Below, piece after piece: positions 52,061-60,663 of a stretch of 64,000 bases of DNA. The translations under genes were made by a program, and so were the position numbers. Below the pieces are notes generated by a model. The model had not been told where the DNA came from. It did no database searches and worked only from the letters and a program-made list of their open reading frames with translations. Every line of letters begins with the position of its first letter. Positions within the stretch are counted from its first letter, which is position 1. The stretch is from Barnesiella viscericola DSM 18177 (GTDB taxonomy: Bacteria > Bacteroidota > Bacteroidia > Bacteroidales > Barnesiellaceae), in assembly GCF_000512915.1 (NCBI RefSeq), contig NZ_CP007034.1:2232001-2296000 (forward strand), in the 5' to 3' direction.

Positions 52061-55039
52061 ATGAAAAGACTGGCAGTATATACGGCACTTCTCCTCACCC
52101 TGTTCGCCCCATCGGGACAGGCGGCCGAACCGACCCTGTTACGGGAGGCCGACCGACAAAAGATGGAACAGTGGACCGACTCGGTATTCAACACTCTCTC
52201 GCCCGCAGAGCGCACGGCCCAGCTGTTTGTCATCACCGTACGCAACAGCGACACGCCCCAAAACCGCCAGTCGCTGCGACGCCTCGTGCGGGAGTTGAAG
52301 GTGGGCGGACTGCTTTTCGACTCGGGATCGGTACAGGACCAGGCGGCCCTCACCAACTACTGCCAGGCCCTGTCGAAGGTCCCCCTGCTCATGACCCTCG
52401 ACGGTGAATGGGGGCTGGCCATGCGCCTGACCGACACGCCCAAGTTTCCCTTCAACATGACGCTGGGAGCCGTTCAAGACGACTCGCTTCTTTATGAATA
52501 CGGGCGGGCCGTAGGCCGACAATGCCGTCGCATGGGCATACAGGTCAACTTTGCCCCGGTGCTCGACATCAACAGCAACCCCGCCAATCCGGTTATCGGC
52601 AAACGCTCGTTCGGGCAGGCGCTCGACAACGTCTCGGCCAAGGGCATCGCCTATGCGCGGGGGCTCGAAGCCGAGGGGGTATTGTCGGTGGCCAAACATT
52701 TCCCGGGCCACGGCGACACCTCGGAGGATTCGCACAACACGCTGCCGCTCGTGCCTCACAGCAAAGAGCGACTCCTGCGCATGGAGATAGAACCCTTCAA
52801 ACGCTACGTCGACAGCGGGCTGTCGGGCATCATGGTGGGCCACTTGAATATCCCCGCACTGGACCCTTCGGGCCGGCCGGCCTCGCTCTCGGGCGAAATC
52901 GTGCACGACCTGCTGTGCGACTCGCTGGGTTTCGAAGGACTCGTCTTCACCGACGCCCTGAAAATGAAAGGGGCTTCTACCTTCGGCAACACGGCCCTGT
53001 TGGCCCTGCTGGCGGGCAACGACATCGTGCTGAACCCCTCGAATCCCGAGGCTCAGCTCAAAGCCATCGCCCAGGCGGTAGCCGATGGCCAACTTTCGCA
53101 ACAGTTCATCGACGAGAAATGTAAAAAGATACTGCGATACAAGTATGCGCTGGGTCTGGCCTGCCGGAAGGCCATCGACATGGAGCGGCTCGTGGCCGAC
53201 CTGAACGCGCCCGAATACGAGGCGTTGAACCGCCGGCTCCACAGCGAGGCACTCACCCTGCTGCACAACCGCCACCACACGATACCCGTCACCCTCCTGG
53301 ACAAGACTCGGATAGCCGTCGTATCGGTGGGGAGCAACTCCCAATCGGTATTCCAGAAGACCACGGCACTCTACACTCCCGAGGCGGGACGCTTCGACGA
53401 CAGCACCGACCTGTCGCTGCTGCTCGACACCCTGCACCACTACGACCGGGTGATTGTGGCCATACACAGCGACAAGACCCAGTACCGGGCCCGCATCGGG
53501 CGCCTCTGCCAAACGGGCAAAGCCATCGCCGTCTGCTTCTTCTCGCCCTACCAGATGAGCCGACTGGGACACGAGTTGGCCCACAACCGCGCCTTGCTGC
53601 TGGCCTACGAAGATACACCACTCATGCAGGAGTATGCTGCACAGGCAATCTTCGGCGGCTGTGCCATCGGCGGGAAACTGCCGGTAGACCTGGAAGGAGC
53701 CTTTGAACAGGGCGAGGGCATACGCACCGAGAAGTGCCGCCTGGGCTACACCCTGCCCGAGGTCGTGGGCATGGACAGCCGACTGCTCGCGAAGGTCGAC
53801 TCGATCATTGCCGAGGGTATCGCACAAGAGGCCTTCCCGGGGTGCCAACTGCTGGTGGCCCGCCGGGGCGAGGTGGTGTGGAACAAAGCCTACGGCTATT
53901 TCGACTACGAGACCCGTCGCCACCCGGTCGCCACCGACGACCTCTACGACCTGGCTTCGGTCTCGAAAGCTACGGGCACCCTGCCCGCCGTGATGAAGGC
54001 CTGCGACGACGGCCGCATTGAACTGGGTCGTCCCATGAGCCACTACTTTGCACCGCTGCGCAAGAGCGACAAGCGGAACCTCACCGTGCGCCAGGCACTG
54101 CTCCACGAGACCGGCCTGCGGGCCTCGCTGAACATGGGGTCCGTCCTCATCGACCCTCAAAGTTTCACCCCGCCGCTTTTCAAACGCCGGTCGGACGCTA
54201 CCTACTCGATACCGGTCGATGCCTGCACCTTTGCCAACCATCACGCTCGGCTGCGCACCGACCTCGTTGCCACGCAACCCTCCGAGAAGTTTCCCATCGA
54301 AATTGCCCGCGGAGTATATGGTGCCGCGTCGCTCCCCGACACCCTCATCGCCCGCATCATCGCCACCCCCCTGCGCCGCTCGAAGCGCTACCTGTACAGC
54401 TGCCTCAACTTCATTCTCCTGAAAGAGACGGTCGAGAGCGCCACAGGCGAACCGATGGACCAGTATTTGCACAAACACATCTATGCCCCGCTGGGCATGA
54501 CGACCACGGGATACCGTCCGCTCGACCGGTTTCCCGTCGAACGGATAGCCCCCACCGAGCACGACTACCTCTACCGTCGGCAACTGATTGATGGCTATGT
54601 GCACGATGAGACGGCCGCCTTCTTCGGCGGCGTGCAGGGCAACGCCGGGCTCTTCGCCTGTGCCAACGACTTGGCCAAACTCTGCCAGATGTGGCTCAAC
54701 AATGGTTCGTATGGAGGGGAACAGATTCTGTCGGCCGAGACCGTGCACCGCTTCCTGACCGAGAAGAGTGCCACCAGTCGCCGCGGACTGGGCTTTGACA
54801 AGCCCGACACGAAAGATTCCGAGAAGAGCCCCACCGCCCCCGAAGCCTCGGCTGCTACCGTGGGGCATCTGGGATTTACCGGAACCTGCTTCTGGATAGA
54901 CCCCGAGCAGGAGCTCATCTACATCTTCCTCTGCAACCGCATCTATCCCTCGCGCACGCACAACGCCCTGGCCGAACTCAACGTCCGGCCCGAACTCTTC
55001 TCGGCCATCTACCGGGCCATCACCGATTATTCAAAGTAG
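52061..55039 (+). CDS. GH3 beta-N-acetylhexosaminidase fused to a serine hydrolase
   Basis: A 992-residue exported fusion. After a signal peptide (1-22), the GH3 part has K212-H-F-P-G-H-G-D219 and H225, the NagZ-type Asp/His dyad, with D298 in VFTDALKMKGA as likely nucleophile, so it may cut beta-GlcNAc in peptidoglycan or glycans. From about residue 590 a class-C-beta-lactamase/DD-peptidase domain shows S633-V-S-K636 (SxxK), YSCLNF (YxN) and a late HLGFTGT. The order suggests coordinated attack on wall fragments. It overlaps the convergent porT by 13 bases. Confidence 0.93.
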   Translation: MKRLAVYTALLLTLFAPSGQAAEPTLLREADRQKMEQWTDSVFNTLSPAERTAQLFVITVRNSDTPQNRQSLRRLVRELKVGGLLFDSGSVQDQAALTNYCQALSKVPLLMTLDGEWGLAMRLTDTPKFPFNMTLGAVQDDSLLYEYGRAVGRQCRRMGIQVNFAPVLDINSNPANPVIGKRSFGQALDNVSAKGIAYARGLEAEGVLSVAKHFPGHGDTSEDSHNTLPLVPHSKERLLRMEIEPFKRYVDSGLSGIMVGHLNIPALDPSGRPASLSGEIVHDLLCDSLGFEGLVFTDALKMKGASTFGNTALLALLAGNDIVLNPSNPEAQLKAIAQAVADGQLSQQFIDEKCKKILRYKYALGLACRKAIDMERLVADLNAPEYEALNRRLHSEALTLLHNRHHTIPVTLLDKTRIAVVSVGSNSQSVFQKTTALYTPEAGRFDDSTDLSLLLDTLHHYDRVIVAIHSDKTQYRARIGRLCQTGKAIAVCFFSPYQMSRLGHELAHNRALLLAYEDTPLMQEYAAQAIFGGCAIGGKLPVDLEGAFEQGEGIRTEKCRLGYTLPEVVGMDSRLLAKVDSIIAEGIAQEAFPGCQLLVARRGEVVWNKAYGYFDYETRRHPVATDDLYDLASVSKATGTLPAVMKACDDGRIELGRPMSHYFAPLRKSDKRNLTVRQALLHETGLRASLNMGSVLIDPQSFTPPLFKRRSDATYSIPVDACTFANHHARLRTDLVATQPSEKFPIEIARGVYGAASLPDTLIARIIATPLRRSKRYLYSCLNFILLKETVESATGEPMDQYLHKHIYAPLGMTTTGYRPLDRFPVERIAPTEHDYLYRRQLIDGYVHDETAAFFGGVQGNAGLFACANDLAKLCQMWLNNGSYGGEQILSAETVHRFLTEKSATSRRGLGFDKPDTKDSEKSPTAPEASAATVGHLGFTGTCFWIDPEQELIYIFLCNRIYPSRTHNALAELNVRPELFSAIYRAITDYSK

Positions 55040-55797
55040 AACGAAAGCACCACCATGTTGGAGGTGGCCTTTTTCAAGGATTGGGTAAACTTGATATCGG
55101 CAGGGTCATTCAAGTCGTTGCGATTGCGATTAATCACATTGGTCAGCCCGAAGCAGAATTTCAGTTCGGGAATCAGTTTGAAATAGGGCAGATAAAGGTC
55201 ACACCCGAAACCGATAGTCAGGTAACCGTCAAAGGTATTCAGTTTGAGCAGGTCGTTCCGCTTCTTCGACACGTCGGCCGTAGCCATCACACCGCCTATC
55301 AGATAGGGGCGATAGTTGTTGCAGCGCTCGGCGCTGAACTTCAACTCGACGGGCAGCACGATATAGTTCGATTTCAGGTCCTGAGTCCGGTACTCCTGCG
55401 TATTCGACTCCCGGTACTTCACCACCTTGTTGCCAAAGAAGATACCCGGCGACACCCGCAAGTTGAGGTATTGGCACAGGTAGAGGTCGGCCATGAGATT
55501 CACGTTGAAGCCCGGCGAAAAATCGGGAATATCCATGTACCAGCTTTCGCCACTCTCGGTGACGAACCCCGAGTGGACGAAGGTCATGTCCTGCACATGG
55601 GTACCGATGGAGAAACCCAGGTGCAACAGCTTGTAGTCGGCATAAGGCAGATTCTGCACCTTGCGGGGCTGCGCCCACACCGTGCCGCCTACCAGCGACA
55701 GGAGCACAACCACCCCGGCACACCACCGCGCGGCCGATATTCTGCACAAGAATATCCGCTGCCACAGAGAATTGCTATGTAGCCTTCGGTTCATCAT
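55027..55797 (-). CDS. porT: PorT/SprT: T9SS-associated outer-membrane protein
   Basis: About 256 residues. A hydrophobic signal (after an extended, basic head) ends near VWAQ; then KVQNLPYADYKLLHLGFSIG, a stretch seen in PorT/SprT, followed by an eight-strand barrel ending in VVLSFYFE, where the terminal aromatic suits outer-membrane insertion. PorT is required for type IX secretion in Porphyromonas. The longest frame uses a TTG at 55815; ATGs at 55797 and 55794 are better. Confidence 0.85.
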   Translation of the reverse strand: MMNRRLHSNSLWQRIFLCRISAARWCAGVVVLLSLVGGTVWAQPRKVQNLPYADYKLLHLGFSIGTHVQDMTFVHSGFVTESGESWYMDIPDFSPGFNVNLMADLYLCQYLNLRVSPGIFFGNKVVKYRESNTQEYRTQDLKSNYIVLPVELKFSAERCNNYRPYLIGGVMATADVSKKRNDLLKLNTFDGYLTIGFGCDLYLPYFKLIPELKFCFGLTNVINRNRNDLNDPADIKFTQSLKKATSNMVVLSFYFE

Positions 55798-56114
55798 CGA
55801 GTAACTATCTATCAAACGGGAAAACCGCCCCGATATTGTTTCGACAGGATTGTATTTGATTTTTTATCACCTCCCGCATGCCAGGCAAAAACAGGTATCA
55901 CAAGCAGGGTCGCTTTTACACGACGATAGGGGAATAAAAGAGGGAGCAAAAAATTACCTATTATATTGCTTTATACTAATTTATATTTTATTTTTGTCAT
56001 ACAGTTCTATAAAAGCGTATTGCCCTATTCCCCGCAAATAGAGAGTTCCCCTGCGCTTTTCATTTATATACCTGCCGCAAGGGGGGACTGGCAGAATTAT
56101 AAATCAATTCCGTT
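55798..56114 (+). other. Intergenic region upstream of the leucine-rich gene
   Basis: 317 A/T-rich bases divide divergent porT and the 56115 gene. Only the promoter at 55966-55996 is recognisable. Confidence 0.6.
55966..55996 (+). promoter_or_regulatory. Promoter of the leucine-rich repeat gene
   Basis: TTG 55966-55968, a 20-base spacer, TATTTTTG 55989-55996; leader about 110 bases. Confidence 0.6.
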
Positions 56115-57758
56115 ATGAAGATACATCTACAAATTTGGCTTTGGATTGCAGCAATCTTGTCGGGAGTATTTCCGATGAGTGCGTATGACTTTCAAGCAGA
56201 TGGAATTTATTATGGTCTTAATGGCGAGGAGGCTACGGTTGTTCAGGGTGATACCCCCTATTCAGGCAATGTGGTTATCCCATCGTCGATTTCGTATGAC
56301 GGCAATACCTATTCGGTAACCGCCATCGGGGAAACAGCTTTTGAGAGTTGCAGCGAATTAACCTCCATAGCCCTGCCCAACACGGTAACCACAATCGGAT
56401 ATGCGGCTTTCTACAATTGTAGCAGCTTAGCCTCGGTTTCGATGGGAAATTCGGTAACCAGCATCGGAGTTCATGCCTTCTTTCTGTGCAGCAGTTTGGC
56501 TTCTATAACCCTGCCCGCTTCGGTAACCTCCATCGAAACCGATGCATTCCTGAGTTGTGCAAATCTGGAAGAGATTATCGTCGCGGAAGGAAATAATTCC
56601 TATTCATCGGTAGATGGGGTATTGTATGATAAAAACAAGACAGTCCTATTAAAGTGCCCCGATAAAAAATCGCAGGTAACCATACCCTCCTCGGTAACGA
56701 CTATCGAAAACGGGGCTTTTACAAGTTGCCACGGTTTAACCTCAATCGAGATTCCCAATTCAGTAGAGCGCATCGGCCAAGCTTTTGCTGGTTGTCGGAA
56801 CTTAACCACAGTGTCGATTGGGAACTCGGTAACCGCTATCGGAAACGGGGCTTTCTCGGCTTGTACAAGCCTGGAAGAAATTATCGTCGCGGAAGAGAAT
56901 CCTTCTTATTCATCGGTAGAGGGGGCATTATACAATAAAGACCAGACCGTGTTATCGAAGTGGCCAGATAAAAAACTGAATGTAAGTATACCCAATTCGG
57001 TAACCGCCATCGGTAATTACGCTTTTGAATATTGCAGCGAATTGACCTCCATAACCCTGCCCGAATCGGTGACCACCATCGGAGAATGGGCTTTCTCCGG
57101 GTGCAGTGGTCTAACCTCCATCGATATTCCCCATGCAGTAAAGAACATTGGCTATCAAGCCTTTTCATATTGCAGCAACTTAACCTCTATATCGATAGGA
57201 AACTCGGTGATTGTTATCGGTGACTACGCTTTTGAAAATTGCAATAGCTTAACCTTGGTAGCGATGGGAAATTCGGTTTCCGCTATTGGCAACCATGCCT
57301 TTTCCGGGTGCAGCAGTCTGCCGTCCATAACCTTGCCCGCATCGGTAACCCGCATTGGAGCGAATGCCTTTTGGAGGTGCAACAACTTGCAGAAGATATA
57401 TTCATGGCCCCAAAATCCGCCAGAGATTGCCTTCAACACATTCTCAATTGATCACTATACCTCCTCCACCTTATATATACCGACCGGCTGCAAATCGAAA
57501 TATGAGGCAAACCCAAATTGGTACAATTTCATGAATATGGTTGAAATACAAAGCAGTGTCGATGAAATCGACCGTCAGGAACTACACATTTATGTGGTTG
57601 ACTGCACCCTGCATGTCGAGAATGACGGAGCCGCCTATCGGGTATATAGCGCCTCGGGCAAAGCGGTGTATGCAGGCAACGCTGCCACCCTCTCCCTCGC
57701 CCCCGGCGTGTATGTGGTTTGTACGGAAAACGATGTTCAGAAAGTATTGGTGAAATAA
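56115..57758 (+). CDS. BspA-type leucine-rich repeat protein with a T9SS sorting tail
   Basis: A 547-residue secreted protein. Signal peptide (about 1-23), then about 15 LRR_5 units of 23 residues (for example GYAAFYNCSSLASVSMGNSV), interrupted by two inserts around EEIIVAEGNNSYSS and EEIIVAEENPSYSS. The last 70 residues (YRVYSASGKAVYAGN, then LAPGVYVV and VQKVLVK at the end) match a type IX C-terminal sorting domain. It would be carried across the outer membrane and may bind host or bacterial surfaces. The terminator at 57783 follows. Confidence 0.88.
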   Translation: MKIHLQIWLWIAAILSGVFPMSAYDFQADGIYYGLNGEEATVVQGDTPYSGNVVIPSSISYDGNTYSVTAIGETAFESCSELTSIALPNTVTTIGYAAFYNCSSLASVSMGNSVTSIGVHAFFLCSSLASITLPASVTSIETDAFLSCANLEEIIVAEGNNSYSSVDGVLYDKNKTVLLKCPDKKSQVTIPSSVTTIENGAFTSCHGLTSIEIPNSVERIGQAFAGCRNLTTVSIGNSVTAIGNGAFSACTSLEEIIVAEENPSYSSVEGALYNKDQTVLSKWPDKKLNVSIPNSVTAIGNYAFEYCSELTSITLPESVTTIGEWAFSGCSGLTSIDIPHAVKNIGYQAFSYCSNLTSISIGNSVIVIGDYAFENCNSLTLVAMGNSVSAIGNHAFSGCSSLPSITLPASVTRIGANAFWRCNNLQKIYSWPQNPPEIAFNTFSIDHYTSSTLYIPTGCKSKYEANPNWYNFMNMVEIQSSVDEIDRQELHIYVVDCTLHVENDGAAYRVYSASGKAVYAGNAATLSLAPGVYVVCTENDVQKVLVK

Positions 57759-57782
57759 TAGCACACCTTACCTTATTATATG

Positions 57783-57817
57783 GGGCGATGGGGCCGTTGG
57801 GACCTGTCGCCCTTTTT
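57783..57817 (+). terminator. Terminator after the LRR gene
   Basis: GGGCGA (57783-57788) pairs with TCGCCC (57807-57812), partly paired interior; TTTTT follows. Confidence 0.7.
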
Positions 57818-57958
57818 ATAGCCGGGATTATCACTCCGCACCGCGATGCCACGTAGCACGTCGTATCACGATGCTATCGGGGAGCCGAAATAAAATCGAC
57901 AAACAGAACTCAACAGGATTCAGAAGCAGAATTGTGCCAGAAATTATCCCCCATTTTT

Positions 57959-57988
57959 TTTGCAATCGCAATAAAAGTACTACATTTG
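57959..57988 (+). promoter_or_regulatory. Ferredoxin promoter
   Basis: TTTG 57959-57962, an 18-base spacer, TACATTTG 57981-57988; leader about 40 bases. Confidence 0.55.
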
Positions 57989-58033
57989 TGCTGCAATTAG
58001 ATCTAATTATTTCAAACTAAAAACTACAAAACA

Positions 58034-58201
58034 ATGGCTTACGTAATTAATGACAACTGTGTTGCTTGCGGTTCTTGCATTAGCGAGTGCCCGGTAGAAG
58101 CTATCTCGGAAGGCGATATCTACAAAATCGATCCCGATAAATGCTTGAGCTGCGGAACTTGCGCCGAGGTTTGTCCTAACGACGCTATCCACGAAGCATA
58201 A
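58034..58201 (+). CDS. 2[4Fe-4S] ferredoxin
   Basis: A 55-residue bacterial ferredoxin. Two CxxCxxCxxxCP clusters are visible: CVACGSCISECP from residue 9 and CLSCGTCAEVCP from residue 38, joined by VEAISEGDIYKIDPDK. It carries electrons for pyruvate:ferredoxin oxidoreductase and similar anaerobic enzymes in the cytoplasm. The gene is monocistronic, with its own promoter and a strong terminator. Confidence 0.97.
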   Translation: MAYVINDNCVACGSCISECPVEAISEGDIYKIDPDKCLSCGTCAEVCPNDAIHEA

Positions 58202-58230
58202 GAAGCACACACGTGAAAAATTAAAGAAAG

Positions 58231-58260
58231 GGCTGTGTCTCGATGAGACACGGCCTTTTT
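58231..58260 (+). terminator. Ferredoxin terminator
   Basis: An 11-bp stem (58231-58241 with 58245-58255; one G-T) then TTTTT. Confidence 0.85.
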
Positions 58261-58289
58261 CATGTTTATCTATTTATAAACTGGCCTAG

Positions 58290-58614
58290 TCGATAAAATT
58301 CAGGATGAAATCTCAGTAAAATATCGATTTCTACATCTTTGTGAAGATTGTTATAAATATGGCACCAAAAATGCTTTTCCCGTGGGGCTTCACATGTAGT
58401 TAAAAATGGACAAAGGGAGCAGATACAGCAGTATAAATGTAGGGATTGTGGACGTCAGTTCCTAGGAGGGAAACGTCGTAATAAACAGCAGATTATCACA
58501 GATTACATGGAGGGTAAACAGCCTCGGAAACAGCTCGCTGAGAAAAATGTCGTATCTATTAGGACAATAGAACGAGATTTGGAAGGAATGCGTTATGTAC
58601 AGAAGGTATTATAG
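58290..58614 (+). pseudogene. Transposase remnant with an N-terminal zinc ribbon
   Basis: Two frames join into one zinc-ribbon transposase head. The first reads LHLCEDCYKYGTKNAFP then stops; the other reads SHVVKNGQREQIQQYKCRDC, GRQFLGGKRRNKQQI and KQLAEKNVVSIRTIERDLEG, then stops at 58614. The CxxC pairs (CEDC and CRDC) and a helix-turn-helix follow the order seen in IS transposases. No catalytic domain remains and I see no terminal inverted repeats. A frameshift and truncation leave it inactive. Confidence 0.6.
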
Positions 58615-58616
58615 AA

Positions 58617-58690
58617 TTCGGCTCGGTTAAGCCAAAACTTGAAAACTTTGTTTTCTGTTTGTCTTTGCTCTCTCCTTTTGCTATATTTGT
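58617..58690 (+). repeat. Promoter-bearing repeat (copy F) upstream of the bifunctional nuclease gene
   Basis: Begins GGCTCGG at 58620 and runs through AACTTGAAAACT to CTCCTTTTGCTATATTTG. Boxes: TTTG 58658-58661, 20 bases, TATATTTG 58682-58689. Aligns with copy A along most of its length. A single unit lies directly after the transposase remnant. Confidence 0.7.
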
Positions 58691-58712
58691 TCTTCATAAA
58701 AACGAAACGAAC

Positions 58713-59303
58713 GTGGAAAATCGCATTAAGTTAAAGGTCCTGGGATTGACATACAGTCAAGTGAAAAAAGGTGCATACGCTTTGGTGCTGGCCGAGGAGG
58801 AGGGCCCTCGCCGTATTCCCGTGGTCATAGGGGTGGCCGAGGCTCAGTCGATAGCCATATCGCTCGAAGGTATCATACCGCCGCGACCGATTACGCATGA
58901 CCTCTTTGTAAGTTTTGCCCATGGCTTCGGTATTCGTTTGAAGGAGGTCTGCATTTACAAGTTTGAGAATGGAGTCTTCTCCTCCGAGATGGTCTTCGAC
59001 GACGGTACCCGCGAGATTCGGGTCGATGCCCGCACCTCCGATGCCATTGCTATCGCGTTGCGCACCCGTTCCGATATTTATGTCATGCAGGATATTATCG
59101 AGGAGGCCGGGTTTATTTATGAAGAGAGCGATGAGAAAAATATCGTTCGGGGAGACCATGAACCGGCTCAGAAGGATCGTGGCCTGTCGAGCTGTTCGCG
59201 CAAGGAGTTGAAGGAGAAGCTCGAAAAAGCTATTGCCGAGGAGGCCTACGAAGAGGCCGCCCGCATACAGGAGGAGTTGAATAAAAGAGATAATCGCTTG
59301 TGA
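58713..59303 (+). CDS. Bifunctional nuclease family protein with a UVR domain
   Basis: A 196-residue protein of the DUF151 nuclease family: KLKVLGLTYSQVKKGAYALV at the start, RRIPVVIGVAEAQSIAI in the middle, and DARTSDAIAIALR. The C-terminus (KELKEKLEKAIAEEAYEEAA) is a UVR coiled-coil. The frame opens at 58659, but the promoter in copy F leaves only a GTG at 58713 as start, about 18 bases after the expected transcription start. The family has RNase/DNase activity in plants; its bacterial role is unclear. Confidence 0.88.
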   Translation: MENRIKLKVLGLTYSQVKKGAYALVLAEEEGPRRIPVVIGVAEAQSIAISLEGIIPPRPITHDLFVSFAHGFGIRLKEVCIYKFENGVFSSEMVFDDGTREIRVDARTSDAIAIALRTRSDIYVMQDIIEEAGFIYEESDEKNIVRGDHEPAQKDRGLSSCSRKELKEKLEKAIAEEAYEEAARIQEELNKRDNRL

Positions 59304-59328
59304 AAACAGCGATATTTTGGTAGCTTTG
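59298..59328 (+). promoter_or_regulatory. Promoter of the nupG-rsmE-kdsA unit
   Basis: TTG 59298-59300 (inside the end of the nuclease gene), a 20-base spacer, TAGCTTTG 59321-59328; leader about 60 bases. Confidence 0.6.
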
Positions 59329-59390
59329 CCTGCTGATCTAAACCATGTACAGGTGTAGAGGATAAATCGCAATACAAAAAACACGATTAT

Positions 59391-60647
59391 ATGAAAAATA
59401 TCAAACTACGACTTATCGTAATGAATTTTCTCCAATTCTTCATTTGGGGAGCCTGGCTCTGTACCTTGGGGCTTTATATGACGACCCCTACCGAAGAAGG
59501 AGGTTTGGCATTCGACGGTGCACTCGTGGGCAGCGTGTTTGCCCTGTCGGGTATCGCTTCACTCATCATGCCGGCACTGATTGGAATCGTTTCCGACAAA
59601 TGGATTAACGCCGAGCGGCTCATGGGTGGCTTGCACTTTGTGGGTGCCATTGCGCTTTTCAGTGCGGCTTTCATCTCGGACTACGACTGGTTCAAGATTG
59701 CCATGCTGGTCAACATGCTGGCCTATATGCCCACCCTTTCGCTCTCCTATACGGTGGCCTATAACGCCATCGACAAGGCCGGTCTCGACCGGGTCAAGGA
59801 CTATCCGCCGGTGCGGGTGTGGGGTACGGTCGGGTTTATCGTGGCCATGTGGATTGACAACTTTACGGGGTTCAGTGCCAACAACGGGCAGCTGATTATG
59901 GCCGGTGTCGCTTCGGTGGTGATGGGGTTCTACTGCTTCACCTTGCCGGCTTGCCCGCCGGCCAAGGCGATGAAGAACAGCGGACTCCTGTCGATGTTGG
60001 GGCTCGACGCATTGTCGCTCTTCAAGAACTACCGCACGGCCGTCTTCCTGCTCTTCTCGTTCCTGCTGGGTGCCGCCTTGCAGGTGACCAACATGTATGG
60101 GGTACCCTTCCTCGACAGCTTTAAGGCTACCTCGCCCGACTCGTGGGCCGTTAAATATGCCGTTATTCTGTCGTCGCTTTCACAGGTATCCGAGACTCTC
60201 TTTATATTGGCGATTCCCTTCTTCATGAGCCGTTACGGCATCAAGCGGGTGATGATCATCAGTTTCATGGCCTGGGTATTGCGGTTCGGCTTCTTTGCCA
60301 TCGGCGGGCCCGAAGGTTTCTCGGTACTCTTCCTCATCTTGTCGATGATTGTCTACGGTATGGCCTTCGATTTCTTCAATGTGTCGGGTTCGCTCTTTAT
60401 TGCCGACGAGGCTCCGGCCGAAATCAAAGCCAGTGCGCAGGGTATCTTCATGATGATGACCAACGGTCTGGGTTCGATTGTAGGTGGTTATGGCGCCGGC
60501 TGGGTAATCAAGTCGCATACCGTAGCCGGGGTAATCGACTGGACTTCCTGCTGGACTATCTTTGCCGGATATGCCCTTGTCATCGGCGTGCTGTTTGCCT
60601 TGACCTTCCACTATAAACACCAACGGGTAAAACCGGCCAACGCTTGA
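59391..60647 (+). CDS. NupG-type nucleoside:H+ symporter (MFS)
   Basis: A 418-residue, twelve-helix transporter. The N-terminal FFIWGAWLCTLGLYM and the second-helix region with Asp and Gly match NupG/XapB; PPVRVWGTVGFI and MIVYGMAFDFFNVSGSLFI are further family stretches. It brings nucleosides in with protons. The rsmE gene starts 16 bases after the stop. Confidence 0.9.
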   Translation: MKNIKLRLIVMNFLQFFIWGAWLCTLGLYMTTPTEEGGLAFDGALVGSVFALSGIASLIMPALIGIVSDKWINAERLMGGLHFVGAIALFSAAFISDYDWFKIAMLVNMLAYMPTLSLSYTVAYNAIDKAGLDRVKDYPPVRVWGTVGFIVAMWIDNFTGFSANNGQLIMAGVASVVMGFYCFTLPACPPAKAMKNSGLLSMLGLDALSLFKNYRTAVFLLFSFLLGAALQVTNMYGVPFLDSFKATSPDSWAVKYAVILSSLSQVSETLFILAIPFFMSRYGIKRVMIISFMAWVLRFGFFAIGGPEGFSVLFLILSMIVYGMAFDFFNVSGSLFIADEAPAEIKASAQGIFMMMTNGLGSIVGGYGAGWVIKSHTVAGVIDWTSCWTIFAGYALVIGVLFALTFHYKHQRVKPANA

Positions 60648-60663
60648 TTGACGCAAAGAGACC

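Noticed and set aside
52139-54961. A 940-residue open frame on the minus strand
   Set aside because: It is the mirror of the GH3 fusion gene, made by GC-rich codon bias; no start signal, no known motif.
56280-57400. CRISPR-like spaced repeats
   Set aside because: The periodicity is 69 bases in frame and codes for leucine-rich repeats; units are diverged.
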